Of a stretch of DNA of 14,798 bases, positions 7,445-13,899 are shown piece by piece. The notes under the pieces are model-generated. The model made no database searches and was not told the origin of the DNA. It saw only the letters and a list, made by a program, of their open reading frames with translations. The first letter of the stretch is position 1. Each line of letters begins with the position of its first letter. Source of the stretch: Calditrichia bacterium (GTDB taxonomy: Bacteria > Calditrichota > Calditrichia > RBG-13-44-9 > J075). The translations under genes were made by a program, and so were the position numbers. Location: contig JACKAP010000031.1 of assembly GCA_020635015.1 (NCBI GenBank), positions 1-14,798 on the forward strand. Reading direction: 5' to 3'.

Positions 7445-7503
7445 CATTCCGCATTCCGCACTCCGCACTCCGCACTCCGCACTCCGCACTCCGCACTCCG
7501 CAT
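7445..7503. repeat. heptamer tandem array (CATTCCG x2, CACTCCG x6)
   Basis: Eight uninterrupted 7-nt units run from 7445 to 7500, followed by CAT and then the stop codon of the secreted-protein gene (7504-7506, minus strand). Perfect units indicate recent expansion by slippage, and copy number is likely to vary between strains. No second inverted arm is seen. Confidence 0.9.
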
Positions 7504-8415
7504 TTATTTCTTCCGCACCTCAATCTCCCCGCCGGTATTGAATACTCCAAACGGGGTGCCGAGCAGGGTGTTGGCAATGTCGTTCATCAGGTAGCGGGTG
7601 CTTTCTTCCATTTCTGCGCGGTATTCGCGGGGGAGCAGGGTGCAGGTGATCTTTTCCTGCTCTACCCGGATGTTCCAGTGCGGTGCGGTTTTTGTGGCCG
7701 AGAAGCTTTGGTTGAAACGGGCAAACAGTTGATCCAGCAGCCCGTTGATCTCGGCGATTTTCCGCTCGATCTGGGCGGAGATAACCGGGGGGATGGTACG
7801 CGCATCGGCCAGGCTGCGCCGGTAACGCCGCCAGGAACTGTTTTCCCGCTGCGGGGAAAGGTAGCACCAGCCGTAATCGCTCTCCCCACCCAGCTTTTCG
7901 ACATAGACATAATTGCGATCGCGGGGATAAGCAAATAGCCTCCGCAACTGATCGCCGGGATCGAGAAAATATTTTTGGGAGCGTTCGTTGTCCTCGAAGG
8001 TGGGGATCTTTACGATGAACAGCCGCTGGTGCTGCAACACCTCGACGGTATCGCCGAGGAAGGTGACTGCATTGAAGATCTCCACCGCCCCTGCCCGGCC
8101 GTCGGTGAGCAGGCTGTCCTGGTTTTTCAAAAGATAAAATCGACTGTTGTCCACTTCCACTCGCATGCAGGCAGTATAGCGGTCGCTCAGAAAGGCATCC
8201 TTCTCCAAAATCACCAGCGGCCGGTAGGGGTGGAAACGCTGCAGTTCCCGGGTGGTTGCGGTTTGTTCGTATTTGTTAAGGATCTGCAACTCCCCGGGGC
8301 GCTGCACGACCAGGTAATCGACGGTCGCGCCGGGCTGCTGGGCGGGGAGGGGCAGGGCCGTCAGGAGCAGCAATAGCGGCAGGGATAGAGCGGCAATTCG
8401 ATTCCAGAAGCACAT
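7504..8415 (-). CDS. secreted protein of unknown function within the transporter operon
   Basis: This 303-residue protein starts at ATG 8415 with a typical signal peptide: hydrophobic core about 8-20 and likely cleavage after LPLPAQ near residue 26. The open frame runs much further upstream, but that part is the other-frame shadow of the binding-protein gene and a GGGC repeat, so it is excluded. The mature protein is mainly beta in its first 200 residues; VYVEKLGGESDYGWCYLSP (about 186-204) resembles the end of a bacterial SH3-like (SH3b) domain, though this is weak. A helical segment (IERKIAEINGLLDQLFARF) and a C-terminal beta part follow. I do not recognise the family. Its position between the binding-protein and permease genes implies a periplasmic or envelope accessory role. 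No Shine-Dalgarno site is visible because the repeat abuts the start. Confidence 0.8.
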   Translation of the reverse strand: MCFWNRIAALSLPLLLLLTALPLPAQQPGATVDYLVVQRPGELQILNKYEQTATTRELQRFHPYRPLVILEKDAFLSDRYTACMRVEVDNSRFYLLKNQDSLLTDGRAGAVEIFNAVTFLGDTVEVLQHQRLFIVKIPTFEDNERSQKYFLDPGDQLRRLFAYPRDRNYVYVEKLGGESDYGWCYLSPQRENSSWRRYRRSLADARTIPPVISAQIERKIAEINGLLDQLFARFNQSFSATKTAPHWNIRVEQEKITCTLLPREYRAEMEESTRYLMNDIANTLLGTPFGVFNTGGEIEVRKK

Positions 8416-8416
8416 A

Positions 8417-8575
8417 AGGCATAGGGCAGAGGGCAAAGGGCTGAGGGCTGAGGGCGGAGAGACAGGTGCACGGAGCCGGAAATTCCGCACCATAAATGCG
8501 TTGTGCTCAAAGGGACCGATCTGTTTATCGGGTCCTTTGCCCTTTGCCCTCCGCCCTCCGCCCTCCGCGTCCGGC
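8417..8575. repeat. palindromic element with GGGC/GCCC heptamer arms
   Basis: The left arm has GGGC every 7 nt (8424, 8431, 8438, 8445, 8452). The right arm has GCCC every 7 nt (8539, 8546, 8553, 8560). The arms are inverted copies around a 70-nt centre, which itself contains AAAGGGACC and GGTCCTTT arms. It fills the gap between the binding-protein gene and the secreted-protein gene and begins 1 nt upstream of the latter's ATG. Confidence 0.85.
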
Positions 8576-8608
8576 ATGCATGAAATAGAACGCAATAGAT
8601 CCGCCAAC

Positions 8609-10351
8609 CTACTGATCCCGCCGTTCCTGCCACTTTTCGATCGTCGACAGCTGGGAAGCCACGCCGTAGAGATCGATGCTGCGGTCATCAAATTGAGTGC
8701 TGAAATAGGCCAGAGAGGGCAGGGAGAACAGCCACTCGCCCAGTGCCAGTTTGCTCTCGCTATCGGCCACCAGTTGGGCAAAGACCTGCTTGTCGCCGAT
8801 ATAATTGGCGTACATGAATCCGTAGGTATATTCCAGGAATTTCTGGATATCCGGCTGATCCGCTCCCGGGGCAAGGGCATCGAGGCGGCAGAAATTATTG
8901 CCGGCCTGTAAGGATTTTGCCGCCGGCCGGGTTTTGCCGGAAGGATCGGTCTCAATCGCCAGGTTGATCTGCTGGCGGGAGAGGTCCGGCTGGCGCAGGA
9001 AAATATTGTAGAGGTCGAACAGGAAAGTGCTTTTATAGCCGTCGATCGACAGCAGCAGGGCGTCGTAATTGCCTTTGACAATCTCCTCGTTGTCCACTGC
9101 CAGGGCGCGGATCTTTCCTTTGGAGATGGCCGGATCGTTGAAGATCTCCAGCAGTTCGCTATATTCTTCCCGGTTGCCGTAGTTGATGCAGGCCACCAGG
9201 CGGATGCTGTCCGGCAGCACTGCCAGATTGGCCGGCGTCTCATCGCGCAGCGGTACCACAATCTCTTCTTCCACGTAGTAGGTCGATGAAGGGAACACGC
9301 TGTAGTTGAGGTAATCGGCGTAATTGTCGTTGTTGCCCTTATAATCGGTGATGTGGCGCTGCTGTTCGCTGCCCACCTTGAAGAAGCGGTTCAGAATCGC
9401 GCGGTTATCGATCAGCCGGCGCAGTTCCTGGCGCTGTTCCCGGTTGAGGCGCTGGGTGTTGAAGAGCACCGTAAAAAAGGTGGTGCTGATATTCGATTTG
9501 GTGAAGAAATCTTCCGGGTCTTGCAAAATCGGCGACAGGCTGCCGAAGGGGGTACTGAGCAGCACATTGATGTTGGTATTCTTCAGTTCAGTGGTAAAGG
9601 TGCTGTTGTCGACGAACGGTTTGAGATTAAGGCGCTCCAGCGTGGCGTTGCCGGCAGGATTGCGGAAGTAGTTGGTCACCTCCGCCTGAGGGGTGGTGGC
9701 CAGATAAGGGCCGCTGCCGTTGTAGTAATTCTGCGCCGTCAGGGAGGAGTTGGCCGGAATGATCTTGAAGGAGAGGATCTCTTTGATGTCCGCCTCGGTC
9801 CAGATACGGTCGTCTTTAAAGCGGAAGCGGATCTCGTTGTTGTTGTCCGGCCCGTCGAAGGCAAAGGTTTTCAGGGCCTGGGAGACCAGGATATAATCCG
9901 GCGACAGGCTGCCCAACTGCTCGATGCGCCGCAGGGTAAAGTTGAGGTCCTGGGCGGAGAAGAGCGCTTCGCTGCCTTCGCTGATGGTCACATCATCATC
10001 ATCCACCTTCACCGCGTAGCTGCTGTGCCATTTTTTACCGGCTTTCAGGCGTATCACCACTTCGTTGGTCGGGGTAATCTCAATCAGCTCTCCCAGCCCG
10101 TCTTCATAGACCACCCCGCTGGGATTGGCGGAGATATTGAACAGGCCGTCGAAGAGCACTTCGTCAAGTTTGTCGGACAGCGGCACCGCGTTGGGCAGAT
10201 GAGGATCGATCTGCGGCTTCTGGTGGGCGATGTAAGGAATCACGATTTGGTTCGACAGGTCCTTGCGCAGCACAAACCACAAAACGCCCAGGAGCACGAT
10301 CAGCCCGGCCAAACCGCCGATAATGTATTTTTGAGTGGGGGTGATTGTCAT
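8609..10351 (-). CDS. membrane-anchored solute-binding protein, SBP family 5 (DppA/OppA-like)
   Basis: This 580-residue protein recalls the peptide/nickel-binding family 5: DPHLPNAVPLSDKLDEVLFD (about 49-68), a VIRLKAGKKWHS strand (99-110) like the family's R-L-K-x-G-V-K-F-H-D, FSAQDLNFTL (131-140) like F-T-A-E-D-V, GSGPY near 213-217, and LFNTQRLNREQRQELRRLID like the N-x-x-x-P-F-x-D-x-R-V-R-Q-A block. Instead of a lipobox or cleavable signal it has an uncleaved N-terminal helix (about 9-28, ending FVLRKD), so it is probably tethered to the inner membrane. AGAGG lies 8 nt before ATG 10351. Distal parts are divergent, so the ligand is unknown; peptides or similar small molecules are the default. 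Permeases and ATPase follow on the same strand. Confidence 0.85.
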   Translation of the reverse strand: MTITPTQKYIIGGLAGLIVLLGVLWFVLRKDLSNQIVIPYIAHQKPQIDPHLPNAVPLSDKLDEVLFDGLFNISANPSGVVYEDGLGELIEITPTNEVVIRLKAGKKWHSSYAVKVDDDDVTISEGSEALFSAQDLNFTLRRIEQLGSLSPDYILVSQALKTFAFDGPDNNNEIRFRFKDDRIWTEADIKEILSFKIIPANSSLTAQNYYNGSGPYLATTPQAEVTNYFRNPAGNATLERLNLKPFVDNSTFTTELKNTNINVLLSTPFGSLSPILQDPEDFFTKSNISTTFFTVLFNTQRLNREQRQELRRLIDNRAILNRFFKVGSEQQRHITDYKGNNDNYADYLNYSVFPSSTYYVEEEIVVPLRDETPANLAVLPDSIRLVACINYGNREEYSELLEIFNDPAISKGKIRALAVDNEEIVKGNYDALLLSIDGYKSTFLFDLYNIFLRQPDLSRQQINLAIETDPSGKTRPAAKSLQAGNNFCRLDALAPGADQPDIQKFLEYTYGFMYANYIGDKQVFAQLVADSESKLALGEWLFSLPSLAYFSTQFDDRSIDLYGVASQLSTIEKWQERRDQ

Positions 10352-10406
10352 GATGTCGCCTCTTTGGTTTTATAGGGATTTTAATTTTTGCTCATGCTGA
10401 GTACTA

Positions 10407-10533
10407 TGTAATGCGGAGCACTTTTGCATGGTGCATGGGGCATGGCGCCGTAATGTGCAATCGCAGGTTCCGATACCCGCACTGTAATACACCATGCCCC
10501 ATGCCCCATGCCCCATGCAAAAGCACTCCGCAT
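10407..10533. repeat. MITE-like palindromic element, copy 2 (CCCCATG type)
   Basis: This copy is more complete than copy 1. It begins TGTAATGCGGAGCACTTTTG and ends with the inverted form GCAAAAGCACTCCGCAT. Between these lie CATGGGG arms and the conserved centre with GCAGGTTCCGATACCCGC. The core 10426-10523 equals the 5969-6066 core in length (98 bp). It lies between the lipoprotein gene and the binding-protein gene. Confidence 0.88.
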
Positions 10534-10545
10534 CTCAAAGAGAGC

Positions 10546-12906
10546 CTAATTCTTCTTAATAATCGGCCGCTGGGCCATCACGTTGACTTCCAGCACCTTG
10601 AAGGCGTTATGCTTGAAGCGCACTTCCAGGATATTGTTGCCGGTCTTCTGCACCTGCAGCGGGGTGATCTGGCATTCGTAATCATTCGCGGAGGTGGGAG
10701 CGGTGATGGTAAAGCGCCCTTCATTTTTCAGAACATTGCCGTTCATGGTCATCTTTTCATACCACTGCTGGGAGCCGGCGGCGCTGGCCACCTCCCGGGG
10801 CAGCTTGATGTTGACATCATAGACCGGGAACTGGGCGTCGGAGGGGATCTGAATGTTCAGCCGGAAGACATACTCATTGCTGGCCTGCTGGGCGTTGTTG
10901 GTCGGCACCAGGTAGATCTTGCGGTATTCGGTGGGCTTGGTGATCCATTTTGCCACCAGCGGATCGCATTCCGCCACCAGGTTCTGGATCTTGCGGTCGC
11001 TGCCCTTATAATACTTGCCGTGGATCGCCACCGCCTTGGCTTTGGCCACGCCGTTGTCGCGGATATCGCGGGTAAAATCCCGATAGAGATTCTCAATGGC
11101 CATCCGCGGAAACTGGTCGAATTTCAGGCCGTCGAGATAATCCTGCACCTTCTTGTTGTAGCGATCCACCATGTTGGGGCCGCCGGCGGAGAAGGTCAGG
11201 GTATACACCGGTTTAAATGCCTCGCTGGCGTAGAGCGCCTCCACATTGCTGTAGGTGGCTTTGTTGGCGTCGACAAACGTATTGATGCGCTGGCGCGATT
11301 CCGTTTCGATCGCCGCTACCAGCTTGTCTTCGTAATCCTTCTGGACCTGCATTTTCTCGCTCTGGATCGCGGGATAATCGAGGAAATAGCGGTCTTCATA
11401 GAGCGAGCGCAGCCGGCTTTCCGCCAGGGCCCACTGCTTGCTGTCGTAGGCGGCGGCAATCTCGGCGGTTTGCTGCTCCAGGGAGAGGCGGTCGACATTG
11501 GCGTATTGATCGACCAGGAAATCGATCTGGCTGTTGGCCTTCAGCAGTTGGATGATCCCGCGGTAGTCGTTCTGGCTGCGCAGGCGGTTGATCTGGGGCA
11601 CCAGTGCGGCGGCCTGATCAAAGTTCTGCTGGGCGGCATTGACCTGCTGGTTGATGCTCAGCGCTTCCCGGTTGAGCTGTTCCACGCAGGGGGCAGAGGC
11701 CAGCTGACCGTACTGTGCAGTGGAAGCGGAGGGGAGAGAGGAGAGCAGCCGGTCCATCTCCGGCACCAGGTTGGTGTAAAAGTTGTCCGAGGGCCAGTTG
11801 CTGCTGTTGCGGGTGCGGGCCATGATGTCGTTTAAGCCCTTGCGGGTACCGGCCAGGGCTTCGGCGTTGCGGTTGAATGCCCGGGTAAATTTGGCGATGG
11901 CCTGAAATTGCGGGTCGGAGGCCCTGCCGCTTTCTTTGAACAGCTTCTCCAGTTCATCTACCGGGATATCCAGCGGGGAGACGTCGCGCTTCTGGCGAAT
12001 TTTGTTCTCGTAGAAAGGCGCGACGGTGCTGAGACGCTGCGCCATCGCCTTCTCGGCCGCGCGGCGCACGTGCTCCGGATAGCGCGATTTGTCTGCAAAG
12101 AACCGGTTAAACTCGCTCAGCGATTCGCTGAAGGTCGTATTGTTGTTGCGGGTTTCTTTCTCTCGCTTGAAGAAATTCAGCACATTGCTGTAGTTCTCGT
12201 GAAAGCGCAGTTCTTCCTCCAACTCCTGGCGCAGGCCGGTATAATCCAGGTAGGCCTTGTCATCGGAATTTTTGATATCGGGAGGAAAGATCGCTTCGAT
12301 CTCCAGCAGCTCTCCCTGGATCGCCTTCAGATTACCGCTTTTGGTGCGGATCTCGTTCAAAATCTCATCGAAGCGCAAGTTTTCCGGGTTGACCCCGTTG
12401 CCCAGATTGTCATAATTATCGCGACTCACCTTATTGCGGGCCAGGATACTCTGAAACTCGGCGTTCTTGGTCTCGAAACGGTAGCGCCAGACCGGCACGT
12501 AGCGGTAATCCAGATCCAGCACCATTTCCGCCAGCACTTCCTCGATCACCCAGGTGAACACCGGCACGGTCTGGTCCAGCTTGTAGACCAGCAGGTCGTC
12601 ATTGGCGGCGCTTTCCTCGGCAATCTTGATATCCCCTTTCCCCTTGGTGAACTGGCGGGTGAGGTGGGAATTGAGCTGTTCCAGGCGTGCTGCTTTCAAC
12701 ACCAAATAAAAATTCGGTTTGAGAGCGGCGGGGAATGTCATGTAATATTTCTTCCCCTTCTTGAGCTCAAAGCTCTTGTCTTTATTCAAAATCGGGGTAT
12801 AGCCCGCTTCCAGCGCCACCACTTCCGGCTTGGGGGTTAACTGCTTGTAACCGCCGCAGGCCGTTAATAATCCCAAAAGAACGACCATCACATATTTGAG
12901 CTTCAT
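10546..12906 (-). CDS. large lipoprotein of unknown function, first gene of the transporter block
   Basis: This is a 786-residue lipoprotein. The ATG at 12906 is chosen over an ATG 27 nt upstream because AAGGGAA precedes it at normal spacing and a signal peptide then starts immediately: MKLK, a hydrophobic core, and lipobox LTAC with lipidated Cys17. The next residues are Gly-Gly, not Asp, so outer-membrane sorting is possible if Lol rules apply. The body (about 60-560) is charged and mostly helical with likely coiled-coil segments (LQ..Q-rich stretches around 430-500). The last about 110 residues are beta-rich and resemble an Ig-like sandwich (IQIPSDAQFPVYDVNIKLP; NNILEVRFKHNAFKVLEVNV). I do not recognise the family. 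Co-orientation with the binding protein, secreted protein and permeases suggests an envelope partner of the importer. Confidence 0.85.
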   Translation of the reverse strand: MKLKYVMVVLLGLLTACGGYKQLTPKPEVVALEAGYTPILNKDKSFELKKGKKYYMTFPAALKPNFYLVLKAARLEQLNSHLTRQFTKGKGDIKIAEESAANDDLLVYKLDQTVPVFTWVIEEVLAEMVLDLDYRYVPVWRYRFETKNAEFQSILARNKVSRDNYDNLGNGVNPENLRFDEILNEIRTKSGNLKAIQGELLEIEAIFPPDIKNSDDKAYLDYTGLRQELEEELRFHENYSNVLNFFKREKETRNNNTTFSESLSEFNRFFADKSRYPEHVRRAAEKAMAQRLSTVAPFYENKIRQKRDVSPLDIPVDELEKLFKESGRASDPQFQAIAKFTRAFNRNAEALAGTRKGLNDIMARTRNSSNWPSDNFYTNLVPEMDRLLSSLPSASTAQYGQLASAPCVEQLNREALSINQQVNAAQQNFDQAAALVPQINRLRSQNDYRGIIQLLKANSQIDFLVDQYANVDRLSLEQQTAEIAAAYDSKQWALAESRLRSLYEDRYFLDYPAIQSEKMQVQKDYEDKLVAAIETESRQRINTFVDANKATYSNVEALYASEAFKPVYTLTFSAGGPNMVDRYNKKVQDYLDGLKFDQFPRMAIENLYRDFTRDIRDNGVAKAKAVAIHGKYYKGSDRKIQNLVAECDPLVAKWITKPTEYRKIYLVPTNNAQQASNEYVFRLNIQIPSDAQFPVYDVNIKLPREVASAAGSQQWYEKMTMNGNVLKNEGRFTITAPTSANDYECQITPLQVQKTGNNILEVRFKHNAFKVLEVNVMAQRPIIKKN

Positions 12907-13256
12907 AGTGCATTCCCTTCGATGTTTAGACATAGACCTTCTGGTTATTGTCGGATTTTTTGCAACGATGATTAATTCGGAAGCATTTTGGCCGCTTTCC
13001 GGCGCTTATGACCCACCGGTGGTATGCATCCTGATGGATCCCGGCGCTGCGCAAGAACGGATCACAAAATTCACTGGATTGGCTGTATCTATATGACTAC
13101 ATTTCATGGTTAACTATTGCCGAAAAATGATAGCCGGTGTACCCAATATGACGGTTTCGTATCCATCAAACGTTCAATATAAATAAATTGATGGTCAAGT
13201 GATAGTCTCTTCATATTTAATCGCAGAATTTTGACCTCAACCGAAGGAGTTATGCC
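12907..13256. other. divergent intergenic region between the lipoprotein and hicB
   Basis: This 350-bp stretch separates divergently transcribed genes and has no repeat of the kind filling the other gaps. It holds the lipoprotein ribosome-binding site, a 10-bp perfect palindrome CCACCGGTGG (13013-13022) that could be an operator, and the candidate hicB promoter. A 66-codon plus-strand frame at 12896-13096 has no good ribosome-binding site and overlaps the lipoprotein start, so I do not count it as a gene. Confidence 0.5.
13188..13216 (+). promoter_or_regulatory. candidate promoter of hicB-hicA
   Basis: TTGATG (13188-13193) is followed after 17 nt by TCATAT (13211-13216). It lies about 30 nt upstream of the AAGGAG ribosome-binding site at 13244-13249. 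The -35 box is good and the -10 box is poor, so this is tentative. Confidence 0.35.
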
Positions 13257-13514
13257 ATTAGCAGTTTAAAAGTCTTTAGCGAATACATTCATCATGCCAT
13301 GGCGCTTGCGGAATATCACGAGCTGGAGGATCTCAGTTTTGCCGGCAAAATTGCCCCCTGCAAGGGCGTGCTGGCATTTGCGCCGGAGCGGCGCCAGTGC
13401 GAGGTCCAACTGCAGGCGGTGCTGGAAAACTGGATCCTGGTGCGCCTCAGCCTGGGTCAGGCACTGCCGATGATTCACGGCATCGACCTCAACCGGGAGC
13501 CGGCTTATGAATGA
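13257..13514 (+). CDS. hicB: HicB-family antitoxin, apparent ATT start codon
   Basis: The product matches HicB-like antitoxins in pattern: EYIHHAMALAEYHELEDLSF, GKIAPCKGVLAF, a VLENWILVRLSLG helix and the ending LPMIHGIDLNREP. These partial RNase-H-fold proteins neutralise HicA and often repress their own operon. The first ordinary start is ATG 13299, but the family's N-terminal helix is encoded upstream in the same frame. There ATT 13257 lies 7 nt after AAGGAG (13244-13249), while the ATG at 13252 is out of frame, too close to that site and ends after five codons. I therefore infer initiation at ATT (85 residues), or an ATG mutated to ATT. No ATG, GTG or TTG exists between the upstream stop and 13299. 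The gene overlaps hicA by 8 nt. Confidence 0.8.
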   Translation: MSSLKVFSEYIHHAMALAEYHELEDLSFAGKIAPCKGVLAFAPERRQCEVQLQAVLENWILVRLSLGQALPMIHGIDLNREPAYE

Positions 13515-13722
13515 AGCCGCTGCCAGTCGCCGTGAGGAGTTGATCCGCAATCTCCGCGAGCTGAACTTTGTCGGCCCGGTGCATTCCTTTGGCTGTAATT
13601 TTATGGTTTATCACGGCCAGCTTCTGGCCCTTCCCGCGGAAAGCAGACTCTCCGTCGCGCAGTTCCGCTTCTTTTTGCAGGAGGTGGAAAGTATTGTTTC
13701 CAAGAGCGAGTGGAGTTTTTAA
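13507..13722 (+). CDS. hicA: HicA-like toxin, catalytic histidine missing
   Basis: This 71-residue protein follows hicB with an 8-nt overlap. GGGAG (13495-13499) is its ribosome-binding site, 7 nt before ATG 13507. SRREELIRNLRELNFVGP (7-24) and FMVYHG (32-37), followed by a C-terminal helix, match the double-stranded-RNA-binding-like fold of HicA mRNA interferases. In the family the segment between GP and FM is usually S-G-G-(K/R)-H-x with the catalytic His; here it is HSFGCN, which puts Cys30 at the His position, and the following I-P-N-P-H loop is shortened to LPAES. The RNase activity may therefore be lost or changed. The order B then A is the less common one. Assignment rests on pattern and context. 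Confidence 0.7.
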   Translation: MNEAAASRREELIRNLRELNFVGPVHSFGCNFMVYHGQLLALPAESRLSVAQFRFFLQEVESIVSKSEWSF

Positions 13723-13724
13723 GT

Positions 13725-13755
13725 ACCGCCGCTGATGCGGTCCGTGGAATTTTTT
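13725..13755 (+). terminator. weak candidate terminator after hicA
   Basis: ACCGC (13725-13729) pairs with GCGGT (13737-13741) around a 7-nt loop, and a run of six T follows at 13750-13755. The T run is 8 nt from the stem and the stem is short, so termination would be weak. Confidence 0.3.
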
Positions 13756-13832
13756 AAGCACCTGCTACGTATGCAATAAACTGCATATTTATCAAAATTC
13801 ATTCCCATCATTATGTCTCCTGGCGCACAACC

Positions 13833-13880
13833 GGGTCGGAAAAAGCGTCTATTTTTTCCGTTAACCCGATGCCGTTAACC
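13833..13880 (+). promoter_or_regulatory. leader hairpin and CCGTTAACC direct repeat before the 162-residue gene
   Basis: CGGAAAAA (13837-13844) and TTTTTCCG (13853-13860) form a perfect 8-bp stem, extended by GGGT (13833) and ACCC (13864). Overlapping its 3' side, CCGTTAACC occurs twice (13858-13866 and 13872-13880), each with the palindrome GTTAAC, 14 bp apart. This ends 8 nt before the AAAGGA ribosome-binding site. It could be an operator pair or an RNA control hairpin. Confidence 0.4.
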
Positions 13881-13899
13881 GCTTCATGAAAGGATCATA

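Noticed and set aside
7262..7503. Possible CRISPR array
   Set aside because: The 56-bp periods are repeats throughout with no unique spacers, and the following array has 7-nt units; no cas genes are present.
7217..7938. Plus-strand open frames of 125 and 218 codons
   Set aside because: Their first halves are translations of the modular and heptamer repeats and the rest is antisense to the secreted-protein gene.
8416..9261. Long N-terminal extension of the secreted-protein gene
   Set aside because: The extra codons come from an alternative frame of the binding-protein gene and from the GGGC repeat; the signal peptide starting at 8415 marks the real start.
10411..11835. 474-codon plus-strand open frame, and similar ones at 9353-10375 and 11908-12840
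   Set aside because: These are antisense to the lipoprotein and binding-protein genes. The first starts inside the MITE-like repeat; none shows a domain, signal or ribosome-binding site.
12896..13096. 66-codon plus-strand open frame
   Set aside because: It overlaps the start of the lipoprotein gene, lacks a ribosome-binding site, and its product has no recognisable feature.
13252..13268. ATG at 13252 as the hicB start
   Set aside because: It is out of frame with the HicB-like sequence, only 2 nt from AAGGAG, and its frame stops after five codons.
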